From contig DASXLL010000204.1 of the NCBI GenBank assembly GCA_036496265.1, positions 1 to 63,369 of the forward strand: a DNA stretch of 63,369 nucleotides. Reading direction: 5' to 3'. Under the pieces are notes generated by a model. The model did no database searches. It was not told where the DNA came from and saw only the letters and a list, made by a program, of their open reading frames with translations. Shown here piece by piece: positions 42,954-58,200 of this stretch. Each line of letters begins with the position of its first letter. The first letter of the stretch is position 1. The DNA comes from CAYLLN01 sp036496265. GTDB lineage: Bacteria > Planctomycetota > Planctomycetia > Pirellulales > Pirellulaceae. The position numbers and the translations under genes are program-made.

Positions 42954-43131
42954 CTTTTGTCCGAGCGGCGGGATTCGCTCTTCGATGTGACCGGACGACC
43001 CACTTTGTGATGCAGTAGGTAATCGCAAAGTTCCCACCCAACGTCCGACGCGGCTTATTTTCAGCCGGTGCGGTCTCGTTGTACGCATTTTTCAAAGTCG
43101 CTTCGCCCATTTTTTACGCAGGCGTTGTGTC

Positions 43132-43153
43132 CTGTGAGCGAACTCGCTCACAG
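43132..43153. promoter_or_regulatory. Perfect palindrome upstream of the giant gene
   Basis: CTGTGAGCGA / TCGCTCACAG arms around a two-base centre, 64 bases before the ATG. It could be an operator or a 5'-leader hairpin. Confidence 0.45.
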
Positions 43154-43216
43154 CCCAAATGAGACGCGTCGCGAAATTCAAAACATTTGTTGCCCTTTGT
43201 TAGCAGGAATTGTGCC

Positions 43217-46200
43217 ATGAAGATCGGAAGTTTTTGGCAATCGATCATTAAGCGATGGAACAGGCGGATTAGCAGGACGGAAGCCGGCCGTCATTTGCGT
43301 CGCCGGTTCTTGCGGCAAGATATGCTGCGTCGCGACATGCAGATGGAACGGCTGGAGGATCGGTCGCTCTTGACGACGTTGTACTGGCTGGCGACGAACA
43401 GCAGTAACTGGAATGACAACAATTGGAGTGCCGCGAATGACGGCAGCGTAGACAGCGGGCTGCGGCCAGGCAGCGGCGACACTCTCATCTTTGATTCGTC
43501 GGCGGCGAATTTTGATACGAGTAATGGTTTTGTGCCATTTAACGACATGCCCGCCACTTTAAGTGGGCTGACAATTCAGGTTGTCGATGGATCGGCCAGC
43601 GACGACTTTGATTTTTCCGGAAAAACGTTCTCGACAGTGGGCATATCGTTGAGCGACGCGGCGACTCCAGGAGGAAGCCCCGCCGCATTGTTCGAGCAGA
43701 AGGTCAGCCTGAGCAGTGGTGCAACGTTTTTGACGAATAGCGGCCTGATTACTTTTGGCAATTCGGTTGATATCAAGACGTTTACGTTAACAATGGATGG
43801 GTCGGGAACAACGAAGATCGACGTGCCCATCAACGGCACGACGGGCGGTGTGACCAAGATGGGCACGGGCACGCTGCTGCGAGCGAACGTGGATACTTAC
43901 GCGGGCGTGACGGAAGTGGTATCGGGTACGCTCAAGCTCGATTTATCGAGCAACACTCAGGGTTCGCGTTTGAAAGTGGATGCCGGCGCGACTTTTGATC
44001 TCGGGGGACATGACGCAGCGGTGGGTTCGTTGGCGGGAGACGCCGGCGCGATCGTCACGAGCAACGGGGGTCCGGGATTATTGACGGCCGGCAGTGACGG
44101 TTCCAGCTCCACGTTCGCGGGCACCATACAGAAAGGGACGGGAAGCGTCAGCTTCAGCAAGAGCGGAACCGGGACCCTAACGTTTTCCGGCAGCAACACT
44201 ATCGACGGTCCGCTTGGCGTTTCCATTTCGGGCGGCACCTTGACGGACAACGGTTCGATAACGGCGTTCAACCTGACGTTGAGCAACGGCGTGCTCAACG
44301 GGTCGGGTTCCGTTAACGGCCCCGTGACAACCAGCGCTGGCACAACGGTGTCTGGCGACTTGAGCTTTTTGCAGAATTTGACAATTTCCGGTGCTTATTC
44401 GCCGGGAAACAGTCCCGGAGTCACGAGCGTGGCTGGAACGCTGACGCTCAATTCTTCGGCCCAACTGGTGATTGACGTGGACGACGCGTCGGCCGGGCCA
44501 GGTGTCGGGTACGACCAGGTTCAGGTAGGCAACAGTTTGTCGGTTTTGTCAGGCGCGACTTTGACGCTGAACAGCACCGGGGCGCATCCAGCAACGGCGG
44601 ACGCCATCCTGCGGATTATCGATGTGACGAGCAATGCCGCGGCGGCCGCGAATACGTTCAGCGGACGGGCGCAAGGGTCGGCCGTGTCGGCCGGGGGGTT
44701 TAACGGCATCATCAATTACAGCGGCGGGACTGGCAACGACGTGACGCTGGAAACGCTGGGAACATTCAGCGTCGCCGCCGATGCGGATGCAAACGAAGGG
44801 GACAGCGGGACGACGACGCGGACGTTTACGATCACGCGCGCGGGCGGGACGAGCGCTACGGGCGTGGGGCCGATTCATGTGTCGTATAAGACGACGGATG
44901 GAACGGCGACTTCGCCCAGCGATTACGCTGCCGCAACTCTGGCTCAACTGAGCTTTGATCCGACGGGGAGCCGCACGCAAACCGTGACCGTTAACGTGAA
45001 CGGCGATACGACGGTCGAGAAGGATGAGACGTTCTCGGTGGATTTGTCGGCGAATGATACGGGGTCGTTTTTGGGCACGAGCTCGGCGACGGCGACGATC
45101 AAGAACGATGATACGGCGGCCTATACGATCAGCAGTCCGACTGCCGTGACCGAGGGTCAGCCGATCACGTTTACGATTCACCTATCGAATCCGGTGGATG
45201 TGAATACGACGCTGAATGTCACCTTTTCCGGCGGCAGCGCGACGGCGGGCGATGCGCTTAGCGGGGATTACAACGCGACGACGCAGCAGGTGACATTCCT
45301 GGCGGGTACGAACACGGATCAAATGGTGACGGTGAGCACGCGCGATGACGACACGGTGGAAGGGCAGGAGACGTTTGGGGTGGTGCTGTCGCCGACGACG
45401 CCGCTGACCGGCGGTTATATCGCGACTTATGGGAGCGGAACGGGCACGATCAACGATAACGACAGCGCGGAGGTTTCGATCAGCCCAACGATGGTGGACG
45501 AGGGAAACACGGGGACAGTGTCGATGGATTTCACCGTCGCGCTGTCGCATCCGGTCCAAGGCACCGTAAGCGTTCAATTTGATACGCAGGATTTCGAGGC
45601 GATTTCGGTCGGGGTGCATCCCGATTTCGTGGCGCATAGCGAAATGGTTGTGTTCGCTCCGGGGGATATTAATAAGGTCGTACACGTAACGATCAATGGC
45701 GACACGACGGTGGAGAAGGACGAGCGGTTGAATGGCATCATCTCGTTGCTGAACAACGGCGGGCAGGCGGTGACCTTGGCGGGAGGGGGGAGCACGGCGG
45801 AAGCGACCGGCACGATTACGAATGACGATAACGCGACGCTGTCGATCACGGGTAACTCGGTGGCGGAAGGAAACAGCGGCAGTTCCACGAATTTGGGACT
45901 GTTCACGATCAGTCTGTCGCAGCCGGCGGATGTGCCGGTGACGGTACACGTGGAGACGGCTGATGACGGCACGCCCGGCGCTCATTCGGCAACGGCGGGA
46001 AGTGATTACACGGCGGTGAACATGGATGTGGTGATTCCGGCGGGGGAGACGAGCCTGGATGTGAGCGTTCCGGTGCTGGGTGATAACATGGTGGAATTGA
46101 ATGAGACGCTGACGGGAACGATCAGCGGGCCGCAGGTGGACGGCCGGAGCATTACGCTGGGCTCGCCGACGACGTCGACGGCGACGATCGTCAACGACGA

Positions 46201-49200
46201 TGCCACGGTATCGATCGCACCGAGCTCGGCCGGAGCGGAAGGTGGTTCGAACGTGATGTTCACCGTTTCGCGGAACCTGGTCAGCGCGAGTGCGACGACG
46301 GTGACGTTCACGCTGACTGGTGGCACGGCGACGGCCGGCACGGCGTCGAGCGGTGATTATGACGCCAGCGCGTATGTCAGCGGGCCGAATTACACCGTGG
46401 TAATTCCGGCCAATTCGACGAGCGCGACGATCAGCCTGCCGGTGAATAATGACCGGGCGATTGAGGGCACGGAGTCGGTGAGGGCGACGATCACGAGTTC
46501 GGACAACGGCGGGGCGATCGACGCCACGCCGGCCGACGAAAGTATTGTCGATAACGATACGGCGAGCGTGGAACTGTCGGGGACGACGAATGTGGTGGAA
46601 GGCGGCGCAGCGGATTCTTCGCTGGCGGTGACGCTGCACTACCAAACGAACGGGACGGGAACGCCGTCGCTGGAAACGGATATCACGAATGTTCAATTGG
46701 CCGCGAACCCGGCGTATTCTTCGACAGCGCCGGTTTCATTTTTAGCGGGCTCTGTGGATAACGCGACGCGATCGCTGAGCGTTTCGGCGCCGGCGGATAC
46801 GGTGGTGACGGGTTTGCAGACGTTCACGGCCTCATTGGCCAACCCGACGAGCAGCGCCGTCGTTACTCCGAGTGGCACGGGGACCGTGAATATCGCGGAT
46901 GCGGATACGGCGACGGTGACGATCGATACGCCGGCGGCGATCACGGAAGGGCATTCGACGACGGTTCAGGCGCATCTGCACATTCTGCGGAACAACGCCG
47001 CGACGAACGACACGCTAGGCTCGGCGGTGGATGTGCAGTTGGCGGGCAATGGGCGGTATTCGTCAACAACGGGGACGTTTCCGGCTGGCGCGCAGGACGG
47101 TGTTGCGGTCACGCTGACGATTACGTCGCTAGACGATGTGGATAATCAGGGCGATAAGACGTATGCCGACGCGTTTTCGGTCACGGGCGTGGCGACGGCG
47201 AGCGGATCGCCGGTGAGCGTGGCGATCCACGATGACGACGGGTCGGACAGCCGGTCGTTCACGCTGCCGGCGGCGGGGCAGTATTCGTTGACGTATGACA
47301 GCGCGACGAATAGCGTGCAAATCCGGCAGGGAAATTCCACGGGCACCGTGCTGACGGCGGAAGTGCTCGACAACACTTACTCGCTGGTGATCAATGGGAC
47401 GGGCGGCGATGACGATTTGACGATTGACTTGGGCACGGGGGATGCGATTCCGAACTTCGCGGGCGGGATTACGTTCAACGGCCTAGGGCAGGGTGCAGGC
47501 GGCGATGCGCTGCACATCGTGGGCGGGAATCAGGGCAATGTGACTTATTCGTACACCGACGGAGTGGCGGGCAGCGGCAGCATTGCGATGCAGAACTTTG
47601 GCACGGTGAATTACACCGGGCTGGAGCCGATTACGAATACGGGAACGGCGAGCGACGTGGAGTTCGATTTGCCGAGCGGAGCTGATGCGGCCGTTTTGGG
47701 GGACGGCGGCGGCGGGAATTTGAAGTTGAGCAGCACGCCGGCGACGTTCGAGGCGACGACGTTTGCCCCGCCGACGCATGGTTTGAAGATTGTGGGCGGC
47801 GCGGGCGACACGCTGACGGTGAACCAGGCCGTGGACGTGAGCGCGGGCGGCAGTGGCAATGCGATCACGCTGAATGTGCCGACGATCACGCTGAATGCGA
47901 ACCTGACAGCCGGGACGATCAGTGGAACGGCGACGACGGTGACGGTGGATGACGCGCCGTCGGGCCAGATTCAGGACGGGATCGACGTGGCGGTGAGCGG
48001 GGCGAGCGTGAATGTCGCGGCGGGGACGTACAATCAGGTCGCGACGATCAATAAGTCGTTGACGCTCTTGGGAGCTGCCGGGCACGGTTCGTTGATTGCC
48101 CCGACGAGCGGCGCGCAGCAGACGGTGCTGACTGTGAACGCCACGAACGTCACGATCGATGGCCTGGCGATTCAAGTGAACGAGACGGTAGTCGGCGGCA
48201 ATCCTATTGCCCCCGTTGGCATTGCCGCCGTAGGCCCGGCTCCGGGAAGTGTGGCGGATTTCAACGGTCTGACGATTAAGAACACACAGATTACATCGTT
48301 TGGAGATAACGCGAGCGTAAACTGGACCGGCTCACCTGGCTTGAAGGTGCGCGGCGCGGGTATCGTGCTGTACGACAGCCCCAGCGGCGGTTTCCCGACC
48401 GTGACGTTGACGAATAATAGTGTCGATATCACCAGCGGCAGCAGCTTTTATCAACGGGCCGTTTGGCTAGCACAGCTCAATGCCCAGATTTCCGGCAATA
48501 CATTCCGGGGGAATGCCAACGACCTGTTGTTCCAATTTGCCTCTGGCGGGCCATCCACGATTAGCGGTAACACGTTCAGTGGTCTTCAAAACTCTGACGG
48601 CACAAGCGCAGGCGTCGTAATAAGCGATTCGAACGGTGGCTCGCCCATTTCGATCACAGGCAACACGTTTGCGCCCGCGGTGACAGCCTTTAACTCGCTT
48701 CCGCTGCAGATCAATCGGAATGCTTCGAGCGGCTCGGCGATCGACATCAGCGGCAATACGTTCACGGGGTACAACCTCGTCGGCGTCGATGTCGGCGGCG
48801 CGCAGGACGTGAGCGTCACGGGCAATACGTTCACGCCCAAGGCCGGCGCGGCGGGGTTCACCAGCGTTCGCGTCAATTCGCAGACGGCGAGCAACAACGG
48901 CGCGACCACCACGCCGATCAACACGACCATCGATGGTAACACGTTCCATTTGAGCGCCGGCGCAACGGGAACGGCGATTGCGATTTCGAACACCCTGCCA
49001 GGCGCGAATTTCACGGGCGTGACGATCGGGACGACGACCGACAACACGTATGACAGCGGTTTCACCACCGGTGTGGCGGTCACTGGCGGCAAGGCGACGA
49101 TCAGCGACGCGATCACCGGGGCGGCGACGGGTGTTTCCGTCACGGGCGGCCAGCTCACGCTCAGCAATGCGTCGATCAGCGGTGGCACGACGGGTCTGGC

Positions 49201-52200
49201 CGTCAGCGGCGCAACAGCGACAATTGCCGGCAATACACTCGGCAACACGGTGTTCAGCGGGCAAACGGGGAAATACATCGCGCTTTCGGGCGGCGCGCTC
49301 AGCGGCACAGAAATCGATGGCACTGGCGCGACCTATGGCGCGGTTTTGGGAAGCGGCGCTACGACGGCCGACGGTTATGCGATTGAAGACAAGATCACGC
49401 ATGCGGTCGATGTGTCTGGGCTCGGCTTCGTTCGGGTGAAGAGTGGGAACGTGTTCGTGACGCCGAATAGCTTCGTCGCGCCCGCGACGGACGATACGGG
49501 GGCGATTCAGCGGGCGATTAATGCGGCTGTGGCGAGTGATACGGTGCATGTGGAGTCGGGGTCGTATATCGACAATCTGACGATCAACAAGACGCTGCAT
49601 TTGGTGGGCGACGATCAATTGACAACGACGGTGGTGCCGGCGAATTCGGGGGTCGTTCCGTTGAATCAAACCAGCTCGCTGCCGTCTGGTGCCAGCAACA
49701 TGATTTTGATTCAGGCGAGCAGTGTCGAGGTGACCGGCCTGACGCTCGACGGCGATAACCCGAATATGACCAGCGGCGTGATCAGCGGAGGCGTCGATAT
49801 TGATGCCCGCAACGGCATCATCGAAGACTTCAACGCGGGCACGTTCAATGGCACGAACGTTCACGATGTGACGGTGAAGAACATCTACCTCCGCGGCATT
49901 TATGCCTCGAGCGGCGGCAGTGGTTTCGTTTTCGACCACAACACAGTTGATAACGTCCAGGGCAGCGCGAATTCCATCGCCATCTTCAACTTCGGTGGGT
50001 CCGGCGTCATTAGCGGCAATCATGTCAGCCATGCAGGCGATGCCATTTCCGCGAACCAGTCGCGCGGGACTCAATTCCTGAACAACACCGTCACGTCGTC
50101 GGCTTCGGGCATTCACACGGATAACAATGGCGGCAGCGGAGGAGTAGCTGACGAGATTGCCGGCAACACGGTGAGTAGCGGCACGACAAACGCTTATGGC
50201 ATCTTTGTGTTTGCGCCCTATTTCAATGTGAACGTTCACGACAATACGATCAGCGATGTTGCGGTTGGTTTGGCCGAATTTGGCGGGTATGGCGGCAGCG
50301 CGACGTTCGATCACAACACCGTCAGCCTCGGCGCGGCAACTGCGGCTGGCAGCGCGGGCCTCTATGTTTCGACCAGCCTGCTGGGCTTCGGCGATGCGGA
50401 CGTGAAGGCCACTGTGCAGAACGGCAACAGCTTCACGAATTTTGAGACCGGCATTTATCTGGAGCAAACAACGGGCACGGAAACTCCGGAACTCGGCTTT
50501 GTGGGCACGAACACGGTCACGGGCGGCACGACAGGGTTTTCGATTGCTGGCGTCGGAGCAACGCCGACTGCAGGGCACGCCAAGCTCACCGGCGATACGC
50601 TGGCGAACACGAAGTTTTCGGGCCAGAGCGGGCAGTACATCGCTTTGGCGAACGGAGCGCTGGCGGGGCATGAGATCGACGGCACGGGAGTGACGTATGG
50701 CGCGGTCGTGGGCAGCAGCGCGACGACGGCGCAAGGGTTTGCGATCGAAGACAAGATCACGCACGCGGTGGATGCCAGCGGTTTGGGCTTCGTCCGCGTC
50801 AAGGCGGGCAATGTGTTCGTGACGCAGACTTCGGACAGCATTCAGCGGGGCGTGGGTGCGGCAGTGGGCGGGGATACGGTGAATGTGCAGGCGGGGACAT
50901 TCACTGAGAACGTCAACGTCAACAAGCGGGTGACGATTTCGGGCGCGGGCAGCGGCAGCGATCCGGCCGCGAATACGATTGTTACATCGGCAGCCGCGAA
51001 CACGCCGGTGGTCGTGCTTTCGACCGGGGGGACGAGCGCCAGCAGCCGGCTGGTATTGTCGAACCTGCGGGTGACAGGTGCGACGGGGTCGGGCAATGCG
51101 GCCAACGGCATCAGCATCACCGGCGGCAGCGGATATACGACGATCGATAACGTGGCGGCGGTGAGCAATGGCGGCAGCGGCGTGGCGATTGACAGCGCTG
51201 GGTCATTCAGCGACATCAAGATTCAAAACAATACTACGATCAGCGGCAATGGACTGGACGGGATTCGCATACCGTCGAGCGTTGCGGGCCTGGACGGCTT
51301 AACAATCGATCATACGACCGTCTCGGGCAACTTTGGCTCGGGGCTCGATACGAATCCGGGAGACACGGCGAATGTGCCGATCACGAACATCACGATTTCC
51401 AATTCGCAGTTCAGCAATAACAACACGGGCAATAGCTCAACCACGGCTGACATCAGCCTGTTCGCCTTCCGCGGCAATGCGACATTCCAAAACGACACGA
51501 TTGCCCACTCAAACGCCAGCCATGCGATTCAGATCGATGGCCGTGATCAAAGTGGCGCGGCGGGGACGATGAGCTTCGACGGCGTGAGGGTGACGGGAAC
51601 GCCAGGCAAAGCTGGCATCAACATTCAGAACTTTATTGGTCAGGATTTGAGCACGAAGTTGACGTTTAACAACGTGGATTTGAGCGGCGTGGCTTCGACC
51701 GGCGGCTGGGCGGCTCTGAACTTGGAGGCGGGCGCGGGAATCGTGAATCTGGGCAATACGAAGTTCACGGCGCTGGGCGCGGGGCAGCCGCAAGCAATCG
51801 GCCTCGCGAACGCGGGCGGGGTCGATGCGCGGACCGCGCGGTTCGTGGACGCGTTGGATGTGGCCGTGACGGATCCCTATCAGATTGCCGACAGCGTGGT
51901 GGATGGCGTGGATGTTTCCGGCCCCGGCCTGGTGCGGATTACGACGGGTCAGGTTTATACGACGCCGAACAGCTTTTTATCGCCCGCGACCCATGCGAAT
52001 ATTCAGAACGCGATCAATGCGGCGACGAGCGGCGATACGGTCAATATTGAGCAGGGATCGGTGGTCGCGCCGTTTGCTTATTCGGGCACGATTGACGCGG
52101 TGGGAACTGTGAATTCGCCGATCAATAAGGATATTGCCTTCACCCCCAGCGTGAGCCCGGCGACAATCACGAACACGGGCAGCATGTCGCTGAATGCGGG

Positions 52201-55200
52201 GGATGCGCTGAACCTGCAGCTGGACGGCACGACGCAGAGCCAGTACGACAACTTCGTGATCACCGGCGGAGCAAGCCTGGGCGGGGCGACGCTGAATTTG
52301 ACGACCAATTTTGCGCCGTTGCCCACCAGCGGCACGTTCACCTTGATCGACACGACGACCGGCGTCACGGGGACGTTTGCGCTGATGCCGGAAGGGGCGA
52401 TCTTCAATCGGGGCGGCGTTGATTTCCAGATCACGTATCAGGGCGGGGCCGATCATGACGACGTGGTGCTGACGGTGATCAACGCGGCCAGCCCGGTGCT
52501 GACGGGCACGGCGGGCGTGGATGATTACAGCGTCGTGCGGGGCGTCATCGGCAGCCCGAATGGCAACACCGATCCGGCGCGGCTGTACGTCTATCAGAAC
52601 GGCTCATTGATCTGGGATACGGATTTTGCCAGCATCACGGGCGGCCTGACGATCCAGGGCCTGGATGGCAACGATTCGTTCACGGCGGACCTCTCGAACG
52701 GCGACGTCGTTCCCGCCGGCGGCATTTTGTTCAACGGAGGCAACCCGACGACATCACCGGGCGACAGCCTGACGATCACCGGCGGCACGACGCAGGGCAA
52801 GACGACGTATCACTACACCAACGCGCATGACGGTAGCGTTGAGATGCAGAATTTCGGCACGATTTCGTACACGGGCCTGGAGCCGGTGACGAACACGGGC
52901 GTGCAAGACGACGTGGAGGTGGATTTGCCGGCGGGGGCGGGCGCGGTGACGCTGGGCGACGGCGGAACGGGCAAAATCACGCTCAGCAGCACGCCGACGA
53001 CGTTCGAGGCCACGACGTTCTCGGCTCCCACGCACAGCTTGAAGATCGTGGGCGGCGCGACCGACACGTTGACGGTGAACAAGGCGGTCACGGTTGCCGG
53101 CGGGGGCAGCTTCATCGAGCTGGACGTGCCGACGATCACGCTGAATGCGAACCTGACAGCCGGGACGATCAGTGGAACGGCGACGACGGTGACGGTGGAT
53201 GACGCGCCGTCGGGCCAGATTCAGGACGGGATCGACGTGGCGGTGAGCGGGGCGACGGTCAATGTCGCGGCGGGCAATTATGCCGAAGCCGTCCAGGTGA
53301 ATAAAACGCTCACGATTTTAGGCGCGAACGCCGGCACCGCGGGCAGCTCGATGAGCCGCGGGCCCGAATCGCTGCTGGCCCCGATCGCCGGCGCGCAGCA
53401 GACGGTGCTGACGGTAAACGCCACGAACGTCACGATCGACGGCCTGGCGATTCAGGTGAATCAGAACGACGATGGCGCGATCGGCGGCACAGCTCCAATC
53501 GCGCCCGTCGGTATCGCGGCCGTTGGTCAGGCTCCGGGCAACGTGGCCGATTTTAACGGCCTGACGATCACGAATACGAAAATCACGTCGATCGGCGACA
53601 ATGCCGTGAGCTGGACTGGGTCGCCGAGCCTGACTGTGCGCGGCGCGGGCATTGTCCTTGTCGATAGTCCCAGCGGCGGTATTCCGTCGGTGACGATCTC
53701 GAATAACGACGTCAATATCACCAGCGGCACGAGCTTTTATCAGCGCGGCGTTTGGCTGGCGCAGGTCAAGGCCAATATCACCGGCAACACGCTGCGCGGC
53801 AACGCCAACGATTTGATCTTCCAGTTCGCGTCGGGCGGCACGTCCACAATCTCCGGAAACGCGTTCGCCGGCGTTCAAAATGCCGGTGGCGGCGGCGTTG
53901 TCATCGCCGATCCCAACAGCAACTCACCGATTTCGATTACCGGCAACCAGTTCACGCCGAACACGACAGCGATTCCCACGCTCTCGCTGCAAATTAACCG
54001 GAATGCGTCCACTAACTCGCCCATTACGATTAGCGGCAACACATTCCAGAACTACCTGTATGGCGTCGCCATCGGGGGCGCACAGGATGTGGCCGTGACC
54101 GGCAACACGTTCACCCCGCGGGCATCGGCCGCCGGGTTCAGCGACGTCATCGTCGATTCGCAGACGGCCAGCAATAACGGCGCGACCACGACGCCGATCA
54201 ACACCACGATCAACGGCAACACCTTTAATCTCAACACCGGCGCGACCGGCACGGCTGTCACCATTCAGGACTCGCTCTCCGGGTCGAATTTCACCGGCGT
54301 CTCGATTGGCGCTACGTCGGACAACACCTACGCCACGGGCCATACGGCTGGTGTCTCGATGACCGGCGGCAAGGTCACGATCAGCGACTCAATCACCGGA
54401 GCGACCACGGGCATCTCTGTCACGGGCGGCCAGCTCACGCTCAGCAATGCGTCGATCAGCGGTGGCACAACGGGTCTGGCCGTCAGCGGCTCGTCGGCCA
54501 CGCTTGCCGGCAACACGTTAAATAACACCGCGTTCAGCGGCCAAACTGGCGATTACATCACGCTGTCCGGCGGGGCGATGGGCAGCCCGCGAGTCGAAAT
54601 CGATGCGACGGCGGCAACCTTTAATGGTCATACCGGCGCAACGGCGGTCGATTTGGCCGAAGAATATGGAATCGAAAACAAAATCACCGATTACCTCGAC
54701 AACGGCACACTCGGCTTCGCTCGGATCAAAGCGGGCAATGTGTTCGTTACGCAAAGCTCCGGCAGCGTTCGGCGCGGCGTGGATGTGGCTGCCGGTAACG
54801 AAACGGTGAATGTCGATGCGGGCACGTTCCACGAGGATGTGAATATTAGCAAGGCCGGGATTAAGCTGCTGGGGGCGGGCCCAGGCGTGGGCGGAACGAC
54901 GATCAGCGGAGCGATTGGCGGTTCTGGCTCGACAATTACGGTGGCGGCAAGCAACATCGAAATCGCCGGCTTCACGATCACGCGCGACGGCAACACGATG
55001 GCCCAATGGAACGATCCCAACCTGAATTCCGCGGGCATCGCAATTCTTGGCACCTCGTTGACGGGAATGCTCGTCCACGACAACTTGATCACCGGCAATC
55101 GGACGGCCATTGACATCAACAACAGCAGTGGCCATACGATCCGCAACAATGTCATTACTGACAATCACACGGGCCTGATTTTCCGCAATCAGACCGATAA

Positions 55201-58200
55201 CCTCACGGTTATCGAAAATGAAATCACTGATAACCGCACCGACGGCGTTCTGTTCCTGGATGCCAGCAGCGGCTCGAATAGCCCCGTACAGACGGCGCTG
55301 AATAGCACGTTCAGCAACAACAACATCAGCGGAAACTGGTACGGCCAAATTGTTGATCGCCAAAGTGGCGGCTCGCTGCCCGCGCCAGGCACAACGAACC
55401 TGAAAAACTTTAGCGACAACTGGTTTGGCACCAGCACACCAGTCATTACGACGGCGAATAGCGCCGAGCCAGGCTACGCTACTTTGATTCCAGTCGAATT
55501 CGGCGGCACCTCAACGGCACCGGGCGGACAGCCGGATATTGCCGGGCCGGCCAGTGCCAATTTCGATATTTCGCCACTGCTGACTGTCGGCACGGATACG
55601 GACGTTGAGACGCATGCTGGCTGGGGCACGTATGGGTTCCAGGGGAGCCATGCGGAGCTGATTGTTACGGCGGCGGGCGCTCAAGTGACGCCGCCAACCA
55701 GCCGGATTCAGGAGGGTATCGATGATGTGGATAACAATGGCACCGTACACATTCTCGCCGGCAGCTATCCGGGCAGCGTCGATGCGGTGACGGGCGGAAA
55801 AGGCGTCAATCTTTCGCCCGGGGCCAGCCCGGCGCAGGTTGCGATCGGTGGCGATCTGTCGCTCAACACGGGCGATACGCTGACGATCGAGCTGAATGGC
55901 ACGAGCGCGACCGATAACGTCAACGGCTACGACAACCTGGTGGTCAGCGGCACCGTGACGCTCAACGATGCGACGCTGGCTGTCAGCCGGGGATTTGATT
56001 CGGCGCCGGGTGATTCGTTCACGATTATCGACAACAGCGGCACGTCCGACGCGGTCACGGGCACGTTCCACAATCTGCCGGAAGGCTCGGTGGTGACGGT
56101 GCGGGGCGTTCCGTACACGATCAGCTACCACGGCGGCGACGGCAATGATGTGACGCTGACCGAAGCGCCGGTCGCGCCGGTGTGGGTCAACGATACGTGG
56201 ATCGCCGTCGACGATGCTTCGGGCGGTGGGCCTGGCGTTCAAGTCGGCGATACGGTGATGTCGAACATCGGTGCGGGAGATGCCGCCGTGACCGGCAAGG
56301 TCTTTGGCTACAACGCGTTCTCCACGGTGCAAAACGGCGTCAGCTACGTCGCCGCCGGCGGGACGGTGAATGTGCTGGCGGGCAGCTATGTCGATAACGT
56401 GACGATTAATAAGGCGCTGACGTTGGCAGGGGCGGGGCAGGCGACGACGACGATCGTGACGGGAACAACGTCCCCCAGCAATACAAGCGATCCGAATGCG
56501 GGTAACGCGATTATACGGGTGGGGTCAAGCGATGTTCACATCACGGGCTTAACGCTGGAGGGCAACAACCCGAGCATACCCGGCGCTCTGGCCTCGAACG
56601 GCGTCAACGTGGATGCCACGTCGGGCATCATTACGGTTTTCACGACGACGACGCCGAATTACACCAATTTGGAGATCGATCACGTCACGGTCCAGGACAT
56701 TTATCTGCGCGGCATCGAGGCGCGGATGACCGGGACGATGAACATTCACGACAACACGGTGACGAATGTCGACGGCAGCGTCGATTTCTCCGTGGCCATC
56801 TTCAATCGCGACGGCGGCGGCACGATCAGCGGCAATACGGTGAGCATCACGCCGGACGCGATCAATGCGAATCACTCGCGCGGCACTCAGTTCCTTAATA
56901 ACATCATCACGCACGCCCAAAGCGGCATTCACACCGATAACAGCGGTGATTCGGGTGGGACCAGCACCGATTTGATTGACGGGAACACCATTTCGCTGGG
57001 CGACCGGATGACAGCGCCCGCCAGCTACGGCATTTGGACACTCGCGCCGTATCAGACCGTCACGGTTCACGACAACACGATTTCGGACGTCGATATCGGT
57101 CTAGGAGTGTATGGCGGTGGCGGTGGAACGACGCAGTTCAATGGGAATACGGTCACTGCGAACTCCACGGGGCTGCTGGTAACAACAGACGCGATGGGCT
57201 TCGGCGACATGAATGCGTCCGCCTCAGTCACTGGCGGGAGCATTAGCGCCGGGAGCACCGGCATTCTGGTGCAAGACAGTTCTTCGGGCGCTAACACCGC
57301 TTTGGCGACGATCAGCGGCGTCGCGATTTCCGATTTGCAGCCTTCTACGATCGGTATCGACATCGAAGGGTCCGGCGCGTCGGCGAGTGTCAGCGATACA
57401 TCGATCAGCGACTTCACGACGGGGATTTTGGACCACGGCGGCACGCTGGAGATCGGCTCGGGCAACTCGATCAGCGACACGTCAACGGGACTGCAAATCA
57501 GCGGCAGCACGGCGCAATTGACCGGGAATACGCTCAGCGATCTGATGTTCACCGGCCAGGGCACGTACATCACGCTCGATAGCGGCGCGCTAGGCAGTCC
57601 ACGGCAGGAAATCGACGCCACGGCGGCGACGTTTGACGGCATCACGGGCGCTGACGCGGCGACCTTGGGCGACGACTACGCGATCGAAGACAAGATCACG
57701 GATTATCTGGACGGCGGCGCGGTCGGCTTCGTCCGGATCACACCCGATACCGTCTATGTGACACAGGCCAGTGAAAGCGTGGGTTCCGGCGGCAGCCCCG
57801 GTGCTGTTCAGCGCGGCGTGAATGTCGTGAATGACGCCGACCTGACGAATGACACGGTGAATGTGCAAGCCGGGACGTATGTGGGCAGCGTGCTCATTAA
57901 CCAAACGCTAAGCCTGGTTGGCCCGAACTCGGCCAGTGATCCGACCAACGGCGGCTTGCGCGTCGGCGAAGCGATCATTAGGCCGGGCATCGATGGGGCC
58001 AGCCCGTACGGCGGCCAGACGCATACGACGCTGATTACGGTCAGGGCCAACGACGTTGCCATCAAGGGTCTGACGCTCGACGGCTCGAACGATAGCTTGA
58101 CCGGTGGCGTCAATCTGACGAAGACGGGAATGACTCCGATCGTTTCGCACGCGATGACGGGTATTGGGTCGTTCGATTCGTCCACCATGTCCGCCATCGA

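Larger units (their letters stand above)
42129..43216. other. Long upstream region of the giant gene
   Basis: About 1,090 bp between the divergent FHA gene and the giant gene. It holds three 26-bp direct repeats (42877-42953), a 22-bp perfect palindrome (43132-43153), and AGGAA seven bases before the start. The ORF on the minus strand (42416-42772) is Arg-rich and unsupported. A promoter is expected here, but I cannot place -35/-10 elements. Confidence 0.6.

Noticed and set aside
48467..50764. Minus-strand ORF of 765 codons, and a similar one at 45182-46696
   Set aside because: Arg/Ala-rich antisense readings of the giant gene; the plus frame has clear domains and repeats and stays open throughout.
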